64,000 bases of DNA. It comes from Syntrophomonas sp. (GTDB lineage: Bacteria > Bacillota > Syntrophomonadia > Syntrophomonadales > Syntrophomonadaceae). The translations under genes were made by a program, and so were the position numbers. The notes under the pieces were generated by a model, which saw only the letters and a program-made list of their open reading frames with translations, did no database searches and was not told where the DNA came from. The stretch lies in NCBI GenBank assembly GCA_016841425.1, contig JAENZE010000012.1, positions 1-64,000 on the forward strand. Reading direction: 5' to 3'. Below are positions 1 to 7,818 of this stretch, one piece after another. Every line of letters starts with the position of its first letter. The first letter of the stretch is position 1.

Positions 1-2
1 GC

Positions 3-104
3 ATAGGCAAATGCGGCCGCTGTAACATAGGCAGCGAGTATATCTGTCTGGATGGACCGGTATTTAATCTGGCTCAATTAAGGCTGCTGCCTCAGGAATG
101 GTAA
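3..104 (+). CDS. C-terminal end of FAD/NAD-binding oxidoreductase subunit (hydrogenase gamma / PyrK-like), partial
   Basis: Only the last 33 residues are in the window; the gene begins upstream. They show a cysteine cluster CGRC followed eight residues later by another cysteine, then LDGPVF and a Leu-rich end. This is the [2Fe-2S]-binding tail of the ferredoxin-NADP reductase-like subunits found in NAD-dependent hydrogenases, anaerobic sulfite reductase subunit B and PyrK. Such subunits pass electrons between NAD(P)H, FAD and an iron-sulfur partner. Which complex it serves cannot be decided from this fragment. Confidence 0.6.
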   Translation: MGKCGRCNIGSEYICLDGPVFNLAQLRLLPQEW

Positions 105-120
105 AATAATGGGTTAATTA

Positions 121-185
121 AAGGTGCCAGGCACTAACTTATTAACTTATGTGCCATAAGTTAATAAGTTAGTGCCTGGCACCTT
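121..185. repeat. Perfect 31-bp inverted repeat with 3-nt loop (GGTGCCAGGCAC type)
   Basis: Arms at 121-151 and 155-185 are exact reverse complements around a TGC loop. The outer part reads GGTGCCAGGCACT, a palindromic core that recurs in intergenic regions of many Clostridia. The element sits between two convergent genes and could act as a bidirectional terminator, but its length and the lack of a long T-run fit a REP-like repeat better. Confidence 0.8.
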
Positions 186-190
186 ATTTC

Positions 191-355
191 TTAGAATATA
201 GATCCACCAAAAATATATCCCAGATAGAAAACACCGGCAATGGCGATAATATGCCATACCCACCATCCGGCTTTCAGAAATTGAAATGTGCCAAGATCAT
301 ACCCTTCTTGAGTTGCCATCTGGCTGTGGTCTTCCCTATTACGTTCTTCGTCCAT
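191..355 (-). CDS. Small membrane protein, 54 aa, unknown function
   Basis: The start is the ATG at 353-355, preceded by an AAAGGAGGAGG Shine-Dalgarno sequence. A longer reading of the same frame to 409 has no such site. Residues 1-27 are charged and hydrophilic (MDEERNRED). Residues 30-49 form one Trp-rich transmembrane helix (WWVWHIIAIAGVF) ending in a Gly/Phe-rich tail. I do not recognise the family. It stands alone, convergent with the preceding oxidoreductase gene and divergent from the aminotransferase fusion gene. Confidence 0.6.
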   Translation of the reverse strand: MDEERNREDHSQMATQEGYDLGTFQFLKAGWWVWHIIAIAGVFYLGYIFGGSIF

Positions 356-447
356 TGGCCATACCTCCTCCTTTGCATTATTTACTAATACTATTACCCT
401 GAAATGCAATATTTATGTAATATCGGAAGGAAAAAGATCGATAATAT

Positions 448-475
448 TTGACAGAGCAGATATTATCTATAAAAT
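448..475 (+). promoter_or_regulatory. Sigma-A type promoter for the aminotransferase-reductase gene
   Basis: A consensus TTGACA at 448-453 is followed after 16 bases by TAAAAT at 470-475, one mismatch from TATAAT. It lies about 55 bases before the TTG start at 529. Confidence 0.6.
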
Positions 476-528
476 GTATATAGTTGCGTATATTGCACAA
501 TCGTGTGCACACAAAAGGAGGAATATTT

Positions 529-3207
529 TTGTCTGCTATGCAGAGGGACTTACTGAACCCCACCTTGAAAGATGTTTTAGAGACTTTCAGGCTTGATAAG
601 AATTATACTCATGGCCGGGGAAGTTATCTAGTTGATGAAGAGGGCGTTGAGTACCTGGATTTTATTGCTCAGTATGGTGCAGTGCCTTTTGGATATAATC
701 CTGATTTTGTCTGGGAAAGGTTGGAAGAGGTTAGGAAAAGAGGTCTACCTAGTCTGGTCCAGCCATCGATACCTGGCGAAGCATTAAAACTGGCAAATAT
801 GCTGGCAGAATGTACCCCAGGTGATTTGTGCTATTGTACCTTTTGCCAGAGTGGAACAGAAGCGGTTGAAGCAGCTATCAAACTGGCGCGCTCAACCACC
901 GGCAAAGAGATAATAATATCCACGGAAAATAGTTTCCATGGAAAAACTCTGGGTGCTCTATCTGCTACCGGGAAGGGCTCATATCAGATGCCGTTCAGGG
1001 CTCCAGCTCCAGGGTTCATACGAATCCCCTTCAATGACCTGCAGGCACTGGAACGGACCCTTCAGGAATTGGCTGAAAATACAGCTGCATTCATAGTGGA
1101 ACCAGTACAGGGCGAGGGAGGTATTATGACCGCTCAAGCTGGTTATTTAAAAGGAGCTCAGGAACTATGCAAAAAATACGGTATAGTGTTTATTGTAGAT
1201 GAGATTCAAACCGGGCTGGGCCGTACAGGACGTCTATTTGCCTGTGATCATGAGGGGATTGAGCCGGATATACTGCTATTGGCAAAAGCCCTGGGAGGAG
1301 GAATCCTGCCGATAGGGGTTTGCATAAGTTCACCCCGGGTATGGAATGACGATTTTGGCATGCTGCACAGCTCCACTTTCGCTAACAATCAGGTTACCTG
1401 TGCTGTTGGTATAGCGGTATTGGAAAGGTTGGAGCATAATAATCAGGAGCTGATTAAAGAGGTAAAAGAAAAAGGTGAATACCTGCTAGAAAAATTGCAG
1501 GAGATAGATGCCAGGTATCCAGGTGTTATTAAGGAAATCCGGGGCAGCGGGTTAATGGTTGGAGTTGAGATTAATGAGTTGACCGACTGTGGTTCTTTTG
1601 ATATGACTTATCTGGCCGACTGCGAAGGATTCACTGCACTTGTAGCCGGATTTTTGCTCAATATTTATAATATTCGTCTGGCGCCTTATCTGAACAGTTC
1701 CATGACCCTTAGATTGGAGCCTACCCTCACCATCACTTATGAAGAAATGGACAGAGTTGCAGATGCTCTAGGCATAGTATGTAAGATTTTATATTATCGG
1801 GACTACTCCAAACTTTATCGACATTTGATTGGAGATTATTCAAAGCCGGAGAATATCGTTGACTATCGGGCGGAAAGCAGAAATATACAGTATTCCCAAC
1901 CAGGCCCGGGAGAAACAGCATCGGAGAAATTTGCTTTTATCATTCATTATGCGGCTCCTGAAGATGTTGTTTTGAATAATCCGTCCTTTGTAACTTATAA
2001 CAGAGATGAAATTTACCAGTTGATGGAATGGCAAAGTCAAACCAAGGAGGCCGGACTTGTATGTCATATGCCAGCCATTAGATCCCAGGCAGGGACTCTG
2101 GCTGAAGGGTGGCTTATCGGGGTTCCCTTTGGGGCACGAGAGATTATGACTTTGCCTCGAGAAGAAACCAGTGAAGTAATTAAACAAGCAGTAGACATGG
2201 GAAGAGATATGGGTGCTAAAATTGTTGGATTGGGAGCACTTAGTTCAGTAGTAACCCGGGGCGGTAGAGCAGTACAGGGACGCGGTACTGCAATAACCAG
2301 CGGCAACAGTTTTACCGTGCTTATGGCTATGGAAGCGCTGGTTCTGGGAGCTCAGAAAATGCATATCGAGCTTGAGTCTGCCCGCGGTGCAGTGGTAGGG
2401 GCTACCGGCTCTATTGGACGCGCGTGTGCTCTGTTGTTATCAGAAAAAATTTCGAATATCGTAGTTCTAGGGAATCCCGAGCACGTAAACAGCAGTAAAA
2501 ACCGATTGGCTTCTCTAATCAGGGACATGTATCGAAAGGCAGTACAGAGATGGAATGAAGGAGAATTGGGAGGTCTGAGTATATGGGTGGATGAAACCGC
2601 TCGAAACCTTGAAGCCAAGGATTCCAATGAGGCCAGGGAATACCTGGATAAATTCAAAGATGGGAAGAGCGTAAGCATAGAGATGATTGAAGAAATTTGC
2701 AATTATCTTGGTATTATGCAGCCCGTAAGCAGCAGTCTCGATATTGCAGCAACTCTGCCCCAGTGCAGTCTGATAATTGCTGCCAGTAATTCCCCAGAGT
2801 TCTTGGTTTACCCGGACAACCTTCGTCCCGGAGCCGTGGTTTGTGATGTTGCTAGACCAGCCGATGTAGCACCTGAGTGCTATAATCGAGACGATGTTCT
2901 GGTCCTGGAAGGGGGGCTGGTTCAGTATCCGGATGCCATATCGTTCGGACCCAACCTCGGTTATCGTGAAGGAGTTAATGTGGCCTGCCTTACGGAGACT
3001 ATCCTGCTGGCTCTGGAAGGGGACTATCAAGACTATAGCATAGGCAGCAAAATGCCGCTGGAAACGATAGAATATATGAGATACCTAGGCCAGAAGCATG
3101 GGTTCGGACTGGCAGGACTTAAGATGGGCAGCAAAGAGATAAGTGACCGAGAAATTGAAGAAATATATAACAATTCTCGGGAAAAATTATTAGCCGCGGG
3201 TGTATAA
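529..3207 (+). CDS. Fusion of class III aminotransferase and acyl-ACP reductase-like (aldehyde-forming) domain
   Basis: The start is the TTG at 529, seven bases after AGGAGG; an in-frame codon at 484 lacks a ribosome site. The 892-residue product has two parts. Residues about 1-430 are a PLP-dependent class III (ornithine/acetylornithine-type) aminotransferase with VDEIQTGLGRTG and the Schiff-base lysine K253 in LLAKALGGG. Residues about 480-880 resemble cyanobacterial long-chain acyl-ACP reductase: GLGALSS, a TSGNSFT segment, the nucleotide fold GATGSIG at 624-630, VLEGGLV, and a cysteine (C820) in ACLTETILL that lines up with the acyl-accepting cysteine of that family. The inferred role is thioester to aldehyde to amine in one polypeptide, like the reductase-transaminases PigE and TamH. 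It appears to be transcribed alone. Confidence 0.75.
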   Translation: MSAMQRDLLNPTLKDVLETFRLDKNYTHGRGSYLVDEEGVEYLDFIAQYGAVPFGYNPDFVWERLEEVRKRGLPSLVQPSIPGEALKLANMLAECTPGDLCYCTFCQSGTEAVEAAIKLARSTTGKEIIISTENSFHGKTLGALSATGKGSYQMPFRAPAPGFIRIPFNDLQALERTLQELAENTAAFIVEPVQGEGGIMTAQAGYLKGAQELCKKYGIVFIVDEIQTGLGRTGRLFACDHEGIEPDILLLAKALGGGILPIGVCISSPRVWNDDFGMLHSSTFANNQVTCAVGIAVLERLEHNNQELIKEVKEKGEYLLEKLQEIDARYPGVIKEIRGSGLMVGVEINELTDCGSFDMTYLADCEGFTALVAGFLLNIYNIRLAPYLNSSMTLRLEPTLTITYEEMDRVADALGIVCKILYYRDYSKLYRHLIGDYSKPENIVDYRAESRNIQYSQPGPGETASEKFAFIIHYAAPEDVVLNNPSFVTYNRDEIYQLMEWQSQTKEAGLVCHMPAIRSQAGTLAEGWLIGVPFGAREIMTLPREETSEVIKQAVDMGRDMGAKIVGLGALSSVVTRGGRAVQGRGTAITSGNSFTVLMAMEALVLGAQKMHIELESARGAVVGATGSIGRACALLLSEKISNIVVLGNPEHVNSSKNRLASLIRDMYRKAVQRWNEGELGGLSIWVDETARNLEAKDSNEAREYLDKFKDGKSVSIEMIEEICNYLGIMQPVSSSLDIAATLPQCSLIIAASNSPEFLVYPDNLRPGAVVCDVARPADVAPECYNRDDVLVLEGGLVQYPDAISFGPNLGYREGVNVACLTETILLALEGDYQDYSIGSKMPLETIEYMRYLGQKHGFGLAGLKMGSKEISDREIEEIYNNSREKLLAAGV

Positions 3208-3245
3208 AAAGGCGTTTTTTATAAGTCTTGTGATTAACGCAGATC

Positions 3246-3404
3246 AGGGGGGATGCTCCGTATTCAGGTCCGTTTGCAGCCGATCTCCATCGGGTGGAAT
3301 TACCCCTGCTTTTGAGATGACGCGTTATTTAGTGGTATGGAGTAATGCAGCTGTCCCTGAATTGTTTTACTCGCTGCACTTAACTTGAACATAGATCCTC
3401 CCCA
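3246..3404. repeat. Structured repeat family 1, copy A
   Basis: This element is collinear with 14734-14886. Shared blocks are CGTTTGC (3271), GGAATTACC (3296), CTCGCTGCACT (3370), CTTGAA (3384) and AGATCCTCCCC (3393), with nearly identical spacing to the other copy. The ends are partly complementary, so the element can fold back on itself. It may be a MITE-like repeat or a structured RNA. The rest of the 3208-3678 intergenic stretch holds only a possible broken reading frame at 3522-3662. Confidence 0.6.
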
Positions 3405-3521
3405 GGTGTTCTGAGTGGTTTTCAATAACACTTCTAGACGTCTTGTTTAAAAAGTCCAGGGTGCTTAACTTGCATTTGAGTTCGGTTATTAATACAATAT
3501 ACAGAAACAGGGGAGATATTA

Positions 3522-3662
3522 ATACCTGCCATCGAGCCTATTGCGTATTATGAAGTAAAGGGCAATCGGGTGTTGTCCACCAGATGTGGGGATATTCAGA
3601 CAATGAGTGCATTAGTAAAGGAAACAAGAGAACCGTCCCCTTGTTTGGTTTTGGCATATTAA
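3522..3662 (+). other. Possible remnant of a small coding region, no standard start
   Basis: An open frame of 46 codons encodes a protein-like sequence (PAIEPIAYYEVKGNRVL, then a Cys-Gly-Asp segment). It has no ATG, GTG or TTG at its 5' end, although GGGGAG precedes an ATA codon at 3522. Its last third overlaps an AACAAGAGAACCGTCCCC REP-like sequence around 3623-3648, which suggests the end of an older gene was replaced. It could equally be chance. Confidence 0.2.
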
Positions 3663-3678
3663 TTAGGAGGGAGCAAGG

Positions 3679-4104
3679 TTGGACTTAACAGAAATCATTA
3701 TTAGTAAAAGCGGTAAATGGTACTGGGGAACTGCAGAGATGTTTCGCAGAAACATTCTTAATATACTGGCAGCACATATTGAGAGAAATGATGACGGAAG
3801 TTTCTGCATAAAATTAGGCGATGACGTTAACCCCATAACCGTAGAAGATGTTCCTTTTCTGGCCAGCGGTTATGTACAGGAAGATGATGGCACCATTAAA
3901 CTGGTGTTTCATGATCTGCAGGAAATGATACTGGAACGAGAGCAGAAGATTTTCTTCAAGGGCGATGTACCGTATATTAGTTTCCGTTGGGAGGCAGATA
4001 CCAGGTTGAGCAGGGGCGTATACTGGAAGTTAAGCGATTTCTTCGATTTCCGAGGAGAAGAAGTCTATATATTGCCGCCTGAGGTTGCGGGAGGGGTCAA
4101 TTGA
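3679..4104 (+). CDS. DUF1285-like protein
   Basis: The start is the TTG at 3679, seven bases after AGGAGGG. The 141-residue product has the features I associate with DUF1285 proteins: an N-terminal GKWYW strand, FRRNILNIL, then ITVEDVPFL and a C-terminal beta-rich part. No catalytic residues are evident and it has no signal peptide, so it is probably cytosolic. No function is known. It appears to be a single-gene unit ending at the hairpin at 4266-4300. Confidence 0.55.
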   Translation: MDLTEIIISKSGKWYWGTAEMFRRNILNILAAHIERNDDGSFCIKLGDDVNPITVEDVPFLASGYVQEDDGTIKLVFHDLQEMILEREQKIFFKGDVPYISFRWEADTRLSRGVYWKLSDFFDFRGEEVYILPPEVAGGVN

Positions 4105-4265
4105 TTTCTGCAGAGGGAAATTAGCGGAGATAATAACAACAAGGAAAGGTCAGGTTGAGTGTAAGAGCTTAGAGCTCTTCTAAAGGGATATAAATCACAG
4201 TAATAATTGGGAGCAACTATAGGTGCCTGTGAAGGTGCTGAGGTGATAACAATAAATTGAAACCA

Positions 4266-4300
4266 AAAATCTCGAAAACGATCAGTTTTCGAGATTTTTT
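4266..4300. terminator. Bidirectional terminator between convergent genes
   Basis: Arms AAAATCTCGAAAAC (4266-4279) and GTTTTCGAGATTTT (4285-4298) flank a 5-nt loop, with T-runs on both strands. The hairpin lies between the DUF1285 gene and the radical SAM gene, which face each other. Confidence 0.85.
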
Positions 4301-4304
4301 GCCT

Positions 4305-5180
4305 CTATAATCTGGAAATATGTGGCGGACGAAAACAATCTGCTGGATAAGTTAGTAGTTGATCTAGTTCCTTTAACATTACTGCTTTGTCTCGAGGGAG
4401 GAGTCCATTAATATTACCGTAGTTAGCCATATGATCGCTTAACAGCATGCTGTTATCACATTCCAGGTTTTCTATTAATAGTCGGACTTCCTGTAAAGCC
4501 TGATGGGCAGTTAAAAGTTGAAAGGACCCATTCTGATAATCTTCATACAACGGAGTGCCCGGGTATGGAACTAGAGTTCTTATCCGAATAAAATTCGGGC
4601 TGAATTGGCTTAAGGTTTTTGCACTATTGATGGCATGTTCCCTGGTTCTTGCTAAACCGCCGATACCTGTGAGGTAATACTCACTTACCTGGATACCTGC
4701 TTCTTTAAGCTTGTTGCCTGCTGCAATTATTTCCTGGGAAGTAGTTCCCTTGCATACCTGGGCGAGTATAACATCATCTCCACTTTCCATACCGGTATGA
4801 ACCCGGCGCAATCCGGCCTGATAAAGACGCTTTAGATCCTCCAGACTCTTCTTGTTTACAAATCTGGAAGAACCGTATACAGTTATTCGGCTCAGATGGG
4901 GAAATAACTCCCCCGCATACTCAAATATTTCCACCAACTGGTTGGTTCGCATAAGTATGGTATTGCCATCGGGAAAGAATAGAGATTCGATGTATTCTCC
5001 ATAATAGTTGCGAGCTGCCAGAAGATCTTCTTTTATCTCTTCCACTGGTCTTATTCGGAATTTTACACCTTTATACATCTGACAAAATGTGCATTTATTA
5101 TGAGGGCAACCTATTGTGGCTTGAATTAATAGACTGCCTGCTTCACTGGGCGGACGGTATACAGTACCTTCATATCTCAT
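4305..5180 (-). CDS. Radical SAM protein (Elp3/HemN-like fold)
   Basis: The ATG follows AAAGGAGGTC. The 291-residue product carries an N-terminal cysteine motif CPHNKCTFC (C25, C30, C33), which is CX4CX2C rather than the textbook CX3CX2C. It also has a Gly-rich SAM-binding stretch and the GMESG segment typical of HemN/Elp3-type enzymes near residue 131. It should bind a [4Fe-4S] cluster and cleave S-adenosylmethionine. The substrate is unknown; there is no TRAM or B12 domain. It stands alone between a convergent and a divergent neighbour, so context gives no clue. Confidence 0.75.
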   Translation of the reverse strand: MRYEGTVYRPPSEAGSLLIQATIGCPHNKCTFCQMYKGVKFRIRPVEEIKEDLLAARNYYGEYIESLFFPDGNTILMRTNQLVEIFEYAGELFPHLSRITVYGSSRFVNKKSLEDLKRLYQAGLRRVHTGMESGDDVILAQVCKGTTSQEIIAAGNKLKEAGIQVSEYYLTGIGGLARTREHAINSAKTLSQFSPNFIRIRTLVPYPGTPLYEDYQNGSFQLLTAHQALQEVRLLIENLECDNSMLLSDHMANYGNINGLLPRDKAVMLKELDQLLTYPADCFRPPHISRL

Positions 5181-5326
5181 AAACTGACCTCCTTTAACAA
5201 TAAGATTAACAAATATGCCTGGTTTTTAAAAGATTGAAGTGCGGAAGCATAAAAAAATTGGTAGTTGTATTCTATCAGAGTAGAAGGTATATTTTAAAAT
5301 AGGGGAATGGTGAGGGGAGAAGTCAC

Positions 5327-6112
5327 ATGCCAGTTAGAGCACTAATAGTAGATGATGACCATAAAGAAAGAATTGTCTTAAGGTATCTGTTGGAACAATT
5401 TAAAGACGTAAAAATCATTGGAGAGGCAGTACACGGCCTGGAAGCCCTAATGTTCTGCCAGGAGAAAAAAGTGGATATTGTTTTTCTGGACATCACTATG
5501 CCAGAGATGGATGGAGTGGAAACTGCGGTTAAACTAATGGAAATGAAAGACCCGCCCTGGATAGCCTTTGTGACCGCCCAAACTGGTATGGCCGTCAATG
5601 CTTATGAACTGGGGGCACTTGACTACATTGTCAAGCCTATTGAACAAGGCCGGTTAAAAAAAACCATAGACAGGGTAAAAGAAAGAATAGCTCATCAGAA
5701 TGTGATCGATGAGATAGTTCAGCAAAGATTAAAAAACCGAATTGATTATATTATGTCTAAATATAATGAGGATGAAGTTCTGGTCAAAAGACTCCCAATC
5801 AGAGAAAAAGGCAAAATAACACTTATTAAGCATGAGGATATAATTGTTTGTGAAAGCCAGGGAAAAAAAGTATTCGTATTTACCAAAAAAGGAGGCTATC
5901 TTACCAATTATACGCTTAACCAACTAGAAAAACGTCTTGATGAAGCATATTTCTTCAGGGCTCATCAAGCTTACCTGGTTAACTTAAATTTTATTCAGGA
6001 AATAAAGAATTTTGGCGAAGGATCATACATATTGAGATTAGATATATGTCAACGGGATATTACCCTCAGCAGATCTAAGCTGCGTTTGTTAAGAGAAAAG
6101 ATGGCTATATGA
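5327..6112 (+). CDS. LytTR-family response regulator
   Basis: The ATG follows a GAGGGGAG ribosome site. Residues 1-120 form a CheY-like receiver with the acidic pocket D9-D11, phosphoacceptor D55 in FLDITMP, T83 and K103 (VKP). Residues about 150-258 form a LytTR DNA-binding domain with VCESQGKKVFVF, FRAHQAYLVNL and the C-terminal LSRSKL. Proteins of this AlgR/LytR type bind imperfect direct repeats upstream of their targets. No sensor kinase gene is adjacent, so it is an orphan regulator here. Its target may be the following AAA+/VWA pair, but nothing in the sequence proves it. Confidence 0.9.
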   Translation: MPVRALIVDDDHKERIVLRYLLEQFKDVKIIGEAVHGLEALMFCQEKKVDIVFLDITMPEMDGVETAVKLMEMKDPPWIAFVTAQTGMAVNAYELGALDYIVKPIEQGRLKKTIDRVKERIAHQNVIDEIVQQRLKNRIDYIMSKYNEDEVLVKRLPIREKGKITLIKHEDIIVCESQGKKVFVFTKKGGYLTNYTLNQLEKRLDEAYFFRAHQAYLVNLNFIQEIKNFGEGSYILRLDICQRDITLSRSKLRLLREKMAI

Positions 6113-6225
6113 CACATTAACCCATATATAAGACTGAATATCCCTAAAATAGTGCAAATAGCAGTAGAATTGAACACCTCGGATATGGAACCGGGTGCTT
6201 GAGAATACAGTTATATACGTGTAGA

Positions 6226-6258
6226 GGACAAGGTTCCAATGATACTTGTCCTAATTTT
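6226..6258 (+). terminator. Terminator downstream of the LytTR regulator gene
   Basis: GGACAAG (6226-6232) pairs with CTTGTCC (6245-6251), followed by TAATTTTTTT. It lies 113 bases after the stop codon. The rest of the 480-base gap up to 6593 shows no convincing gene. It has an AAGGAGGAG sequence at 6419 followed only by a five-codon frame. Confidence 0.65.
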
Positions 6259-6592
6259 TTTGCCCTAATTTCCTGCAAGCCATAAAACAGCTGTAGATTG
6301 TTATTTTTGCAACAAAGTATCCGGCATATAAAACCAAGTTTCGCTAAACTAGAGAAAAAAATCACAAAATGCTTTATAGTTAAAGTAACACTAAGGGGGA
6401 CGTTGAAGTTTAGCTGAAAGGAGGAGAAACTACTACATTGCAGTCGGGATATTGAACGGATAATTTTCGCCGACTATTATTAGAGTTAGAAAGTAATATA
6501 CGAATAATAATATAGATGGGTGCAATGTATCATAGTTCGGAAGCTCTGTTTTTAGAAAGTTGTGCGGCTAAGAAAAGATCGGAGTGATGCTA

Positions 6593-7804
6593 ATGATACC
6601 GTTTTATATGCTTGAGCGTTACGAAGGGAATGAGCCCTTGTTTGAGCTGGTTACTATGTCAATGGTATCGACTTATGCTGGTGAGCCGTTACATGTCCAC
6701 GCAGAAGGATTAAGAGGAACGGGAAAGACCACCATAATGAGGAGTTGCCGGGGTATCTTACCCAATATCACACGAATTAAGGGCTGTATCTATAACTGTG
6801 ACCCGGAAAACCCGCATTGTCCAAAGCATAGGGATATGACCCCAGAAGAGATCACTGCTCTGGGAACGGAAGATATCCCCATGCCGTTTCTGGAAATATC
6901 TCATTCAGCCAAGGTGGGTACGGTAGCGGGAAGTATCGATTTGGCACGGCTGACTGACGCGACCAACCCAGCAGCTCAGCTTCTGCCGGGGTTGATACCA
7001 CAGGCGCATCGTGGAATAATATTTATCGACGAAATAAACCGACTGGCGGATACTTCGCCTGAAATTACGGATATTCTATTGGACGTAATGGGTAATAAGC
7101 CAGGGCATCTGCAGATTGAAGAGGCCGGGTTGCCAACCGTAGATATTTCCGTCAGTGTTTCCGTCTGGGCGGCTTCTAATCCGGACGAAGATCCAGGCCC
7201 TTTGGAGGAAATAAGAAGGCAGTTATCCGACCGTTTTGATTTGGTATGTTATATGGGAAGACCCGATTCGGTAGATGTTTTATCTCATATGTTGGAAGAG
7301 AATTCCCATCAGCACAAGATACGCAATGCTAATAAAAAGGGTAGCAATGTGTATGATGAAAGCAAAAATAATAAATACCGCGATGATATTATGAAATGGT
7401 CTGAACAGTACGGCAAGACTGATTTACCAGATTTCCTTAGAAACTTTATTGCCCGGCTTTATATTAAACATAATCTAGAAAGTATACGAGCTATAGAAGC
7501 TATGCAGCAGGGAGCCATATTGCACAGCCTTATAAAGAACCGGGATAAGGTTATGATTGCTGATGTAAACAGAATACTGCCGCTGGCACTTAAACATCGG
7601 GTAGATGGTGATACGTTGGTGAAACTGATTAATGATGTGGAAAGCAGAGGAAGCAGAGAAGGTATACTGAGCTTCAAGAATAAACAGAACAAACGAGTAG
7701 AAGAAGAGGAAGAATATTTTCAGCATAACGCACGCGCGTTAAAAGATATGAGCCGTAGCGAGTTGGTTAATACTGAAAAAGACTTGACTCCAACTCACGG
7801 ATAA
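6593..7804 (+). CDS. AAA+ ATPase related to magnesium chelatase subunit ChlI/BchI
   Basis: I choose the ATG at 6593, eight bases after GGAG; upstream GTG and ATG codons overlap that site. The 403-residue protein has Walker A GTGKTT (42-47), a Cys-rich insert CIYNCDPENPHCPKHRD typical of some ChlI-like ATPases, Walker B IIFIDEIN (D146, E147) and the WAASNPDED sensor region. ChlI-type ATPases form hexamers that work with a VWA partner, here the next gene, 14 bases downstream. No porphyrin-binding H subunit or cobN gene is present, so the pair more likely remodels or inserts a metal into an unknown target. A similar role is known for MoxR/VWA systems. Confidence 0.8.
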   Translation: MIPFYMLERYEGNEPLFELVTMSMVSTYAGEPLHVHAEGLRGTGKTTIMRSCRGILPNITRIKGCIYNCDPENPHCPKHRDMTPEEITALGTEDIPMPFLEISHSAKVGTVAGSIDLARLTDATNPAAQLLPGLIPQAHRGIIFIDEINRLADTSPEITDILLDVMGNKPGHLQIEEAGLPTVDISVSVSVWAASNPDEDPGPLEEIRRQLSDRFDLVCYMGRPDSVDVLSHMLEENSHQHKIRNANKKGSNVYDESKNNKYRDDIMKWSEQYGKTDLPDFLRNFIARLYIKHNLESIRAIEAMQQGAILHSLIKNRDKVMIADVNRILPLALKHRVDGDTLVKLINDVESRGSREGILSFKNKQNKRVEEEEEYFQHNARALKDMSRSELVNTEKDLTPTHG

Positions 7805-7818
7805 AGGTGGTGGGCTAA

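Noticed and set aside
3200-3388. 62-codon plus-strand frame after the aminotransferase fusion
   Set aside because: It lies inside structured repeat family 1 copy A, has no ribosome site and its product is not protein-like.
6419-6455. Leader peptide after AAGGAGGAG
   Set aside because: Only a five-codon TTG frame at poor spacing; no support.
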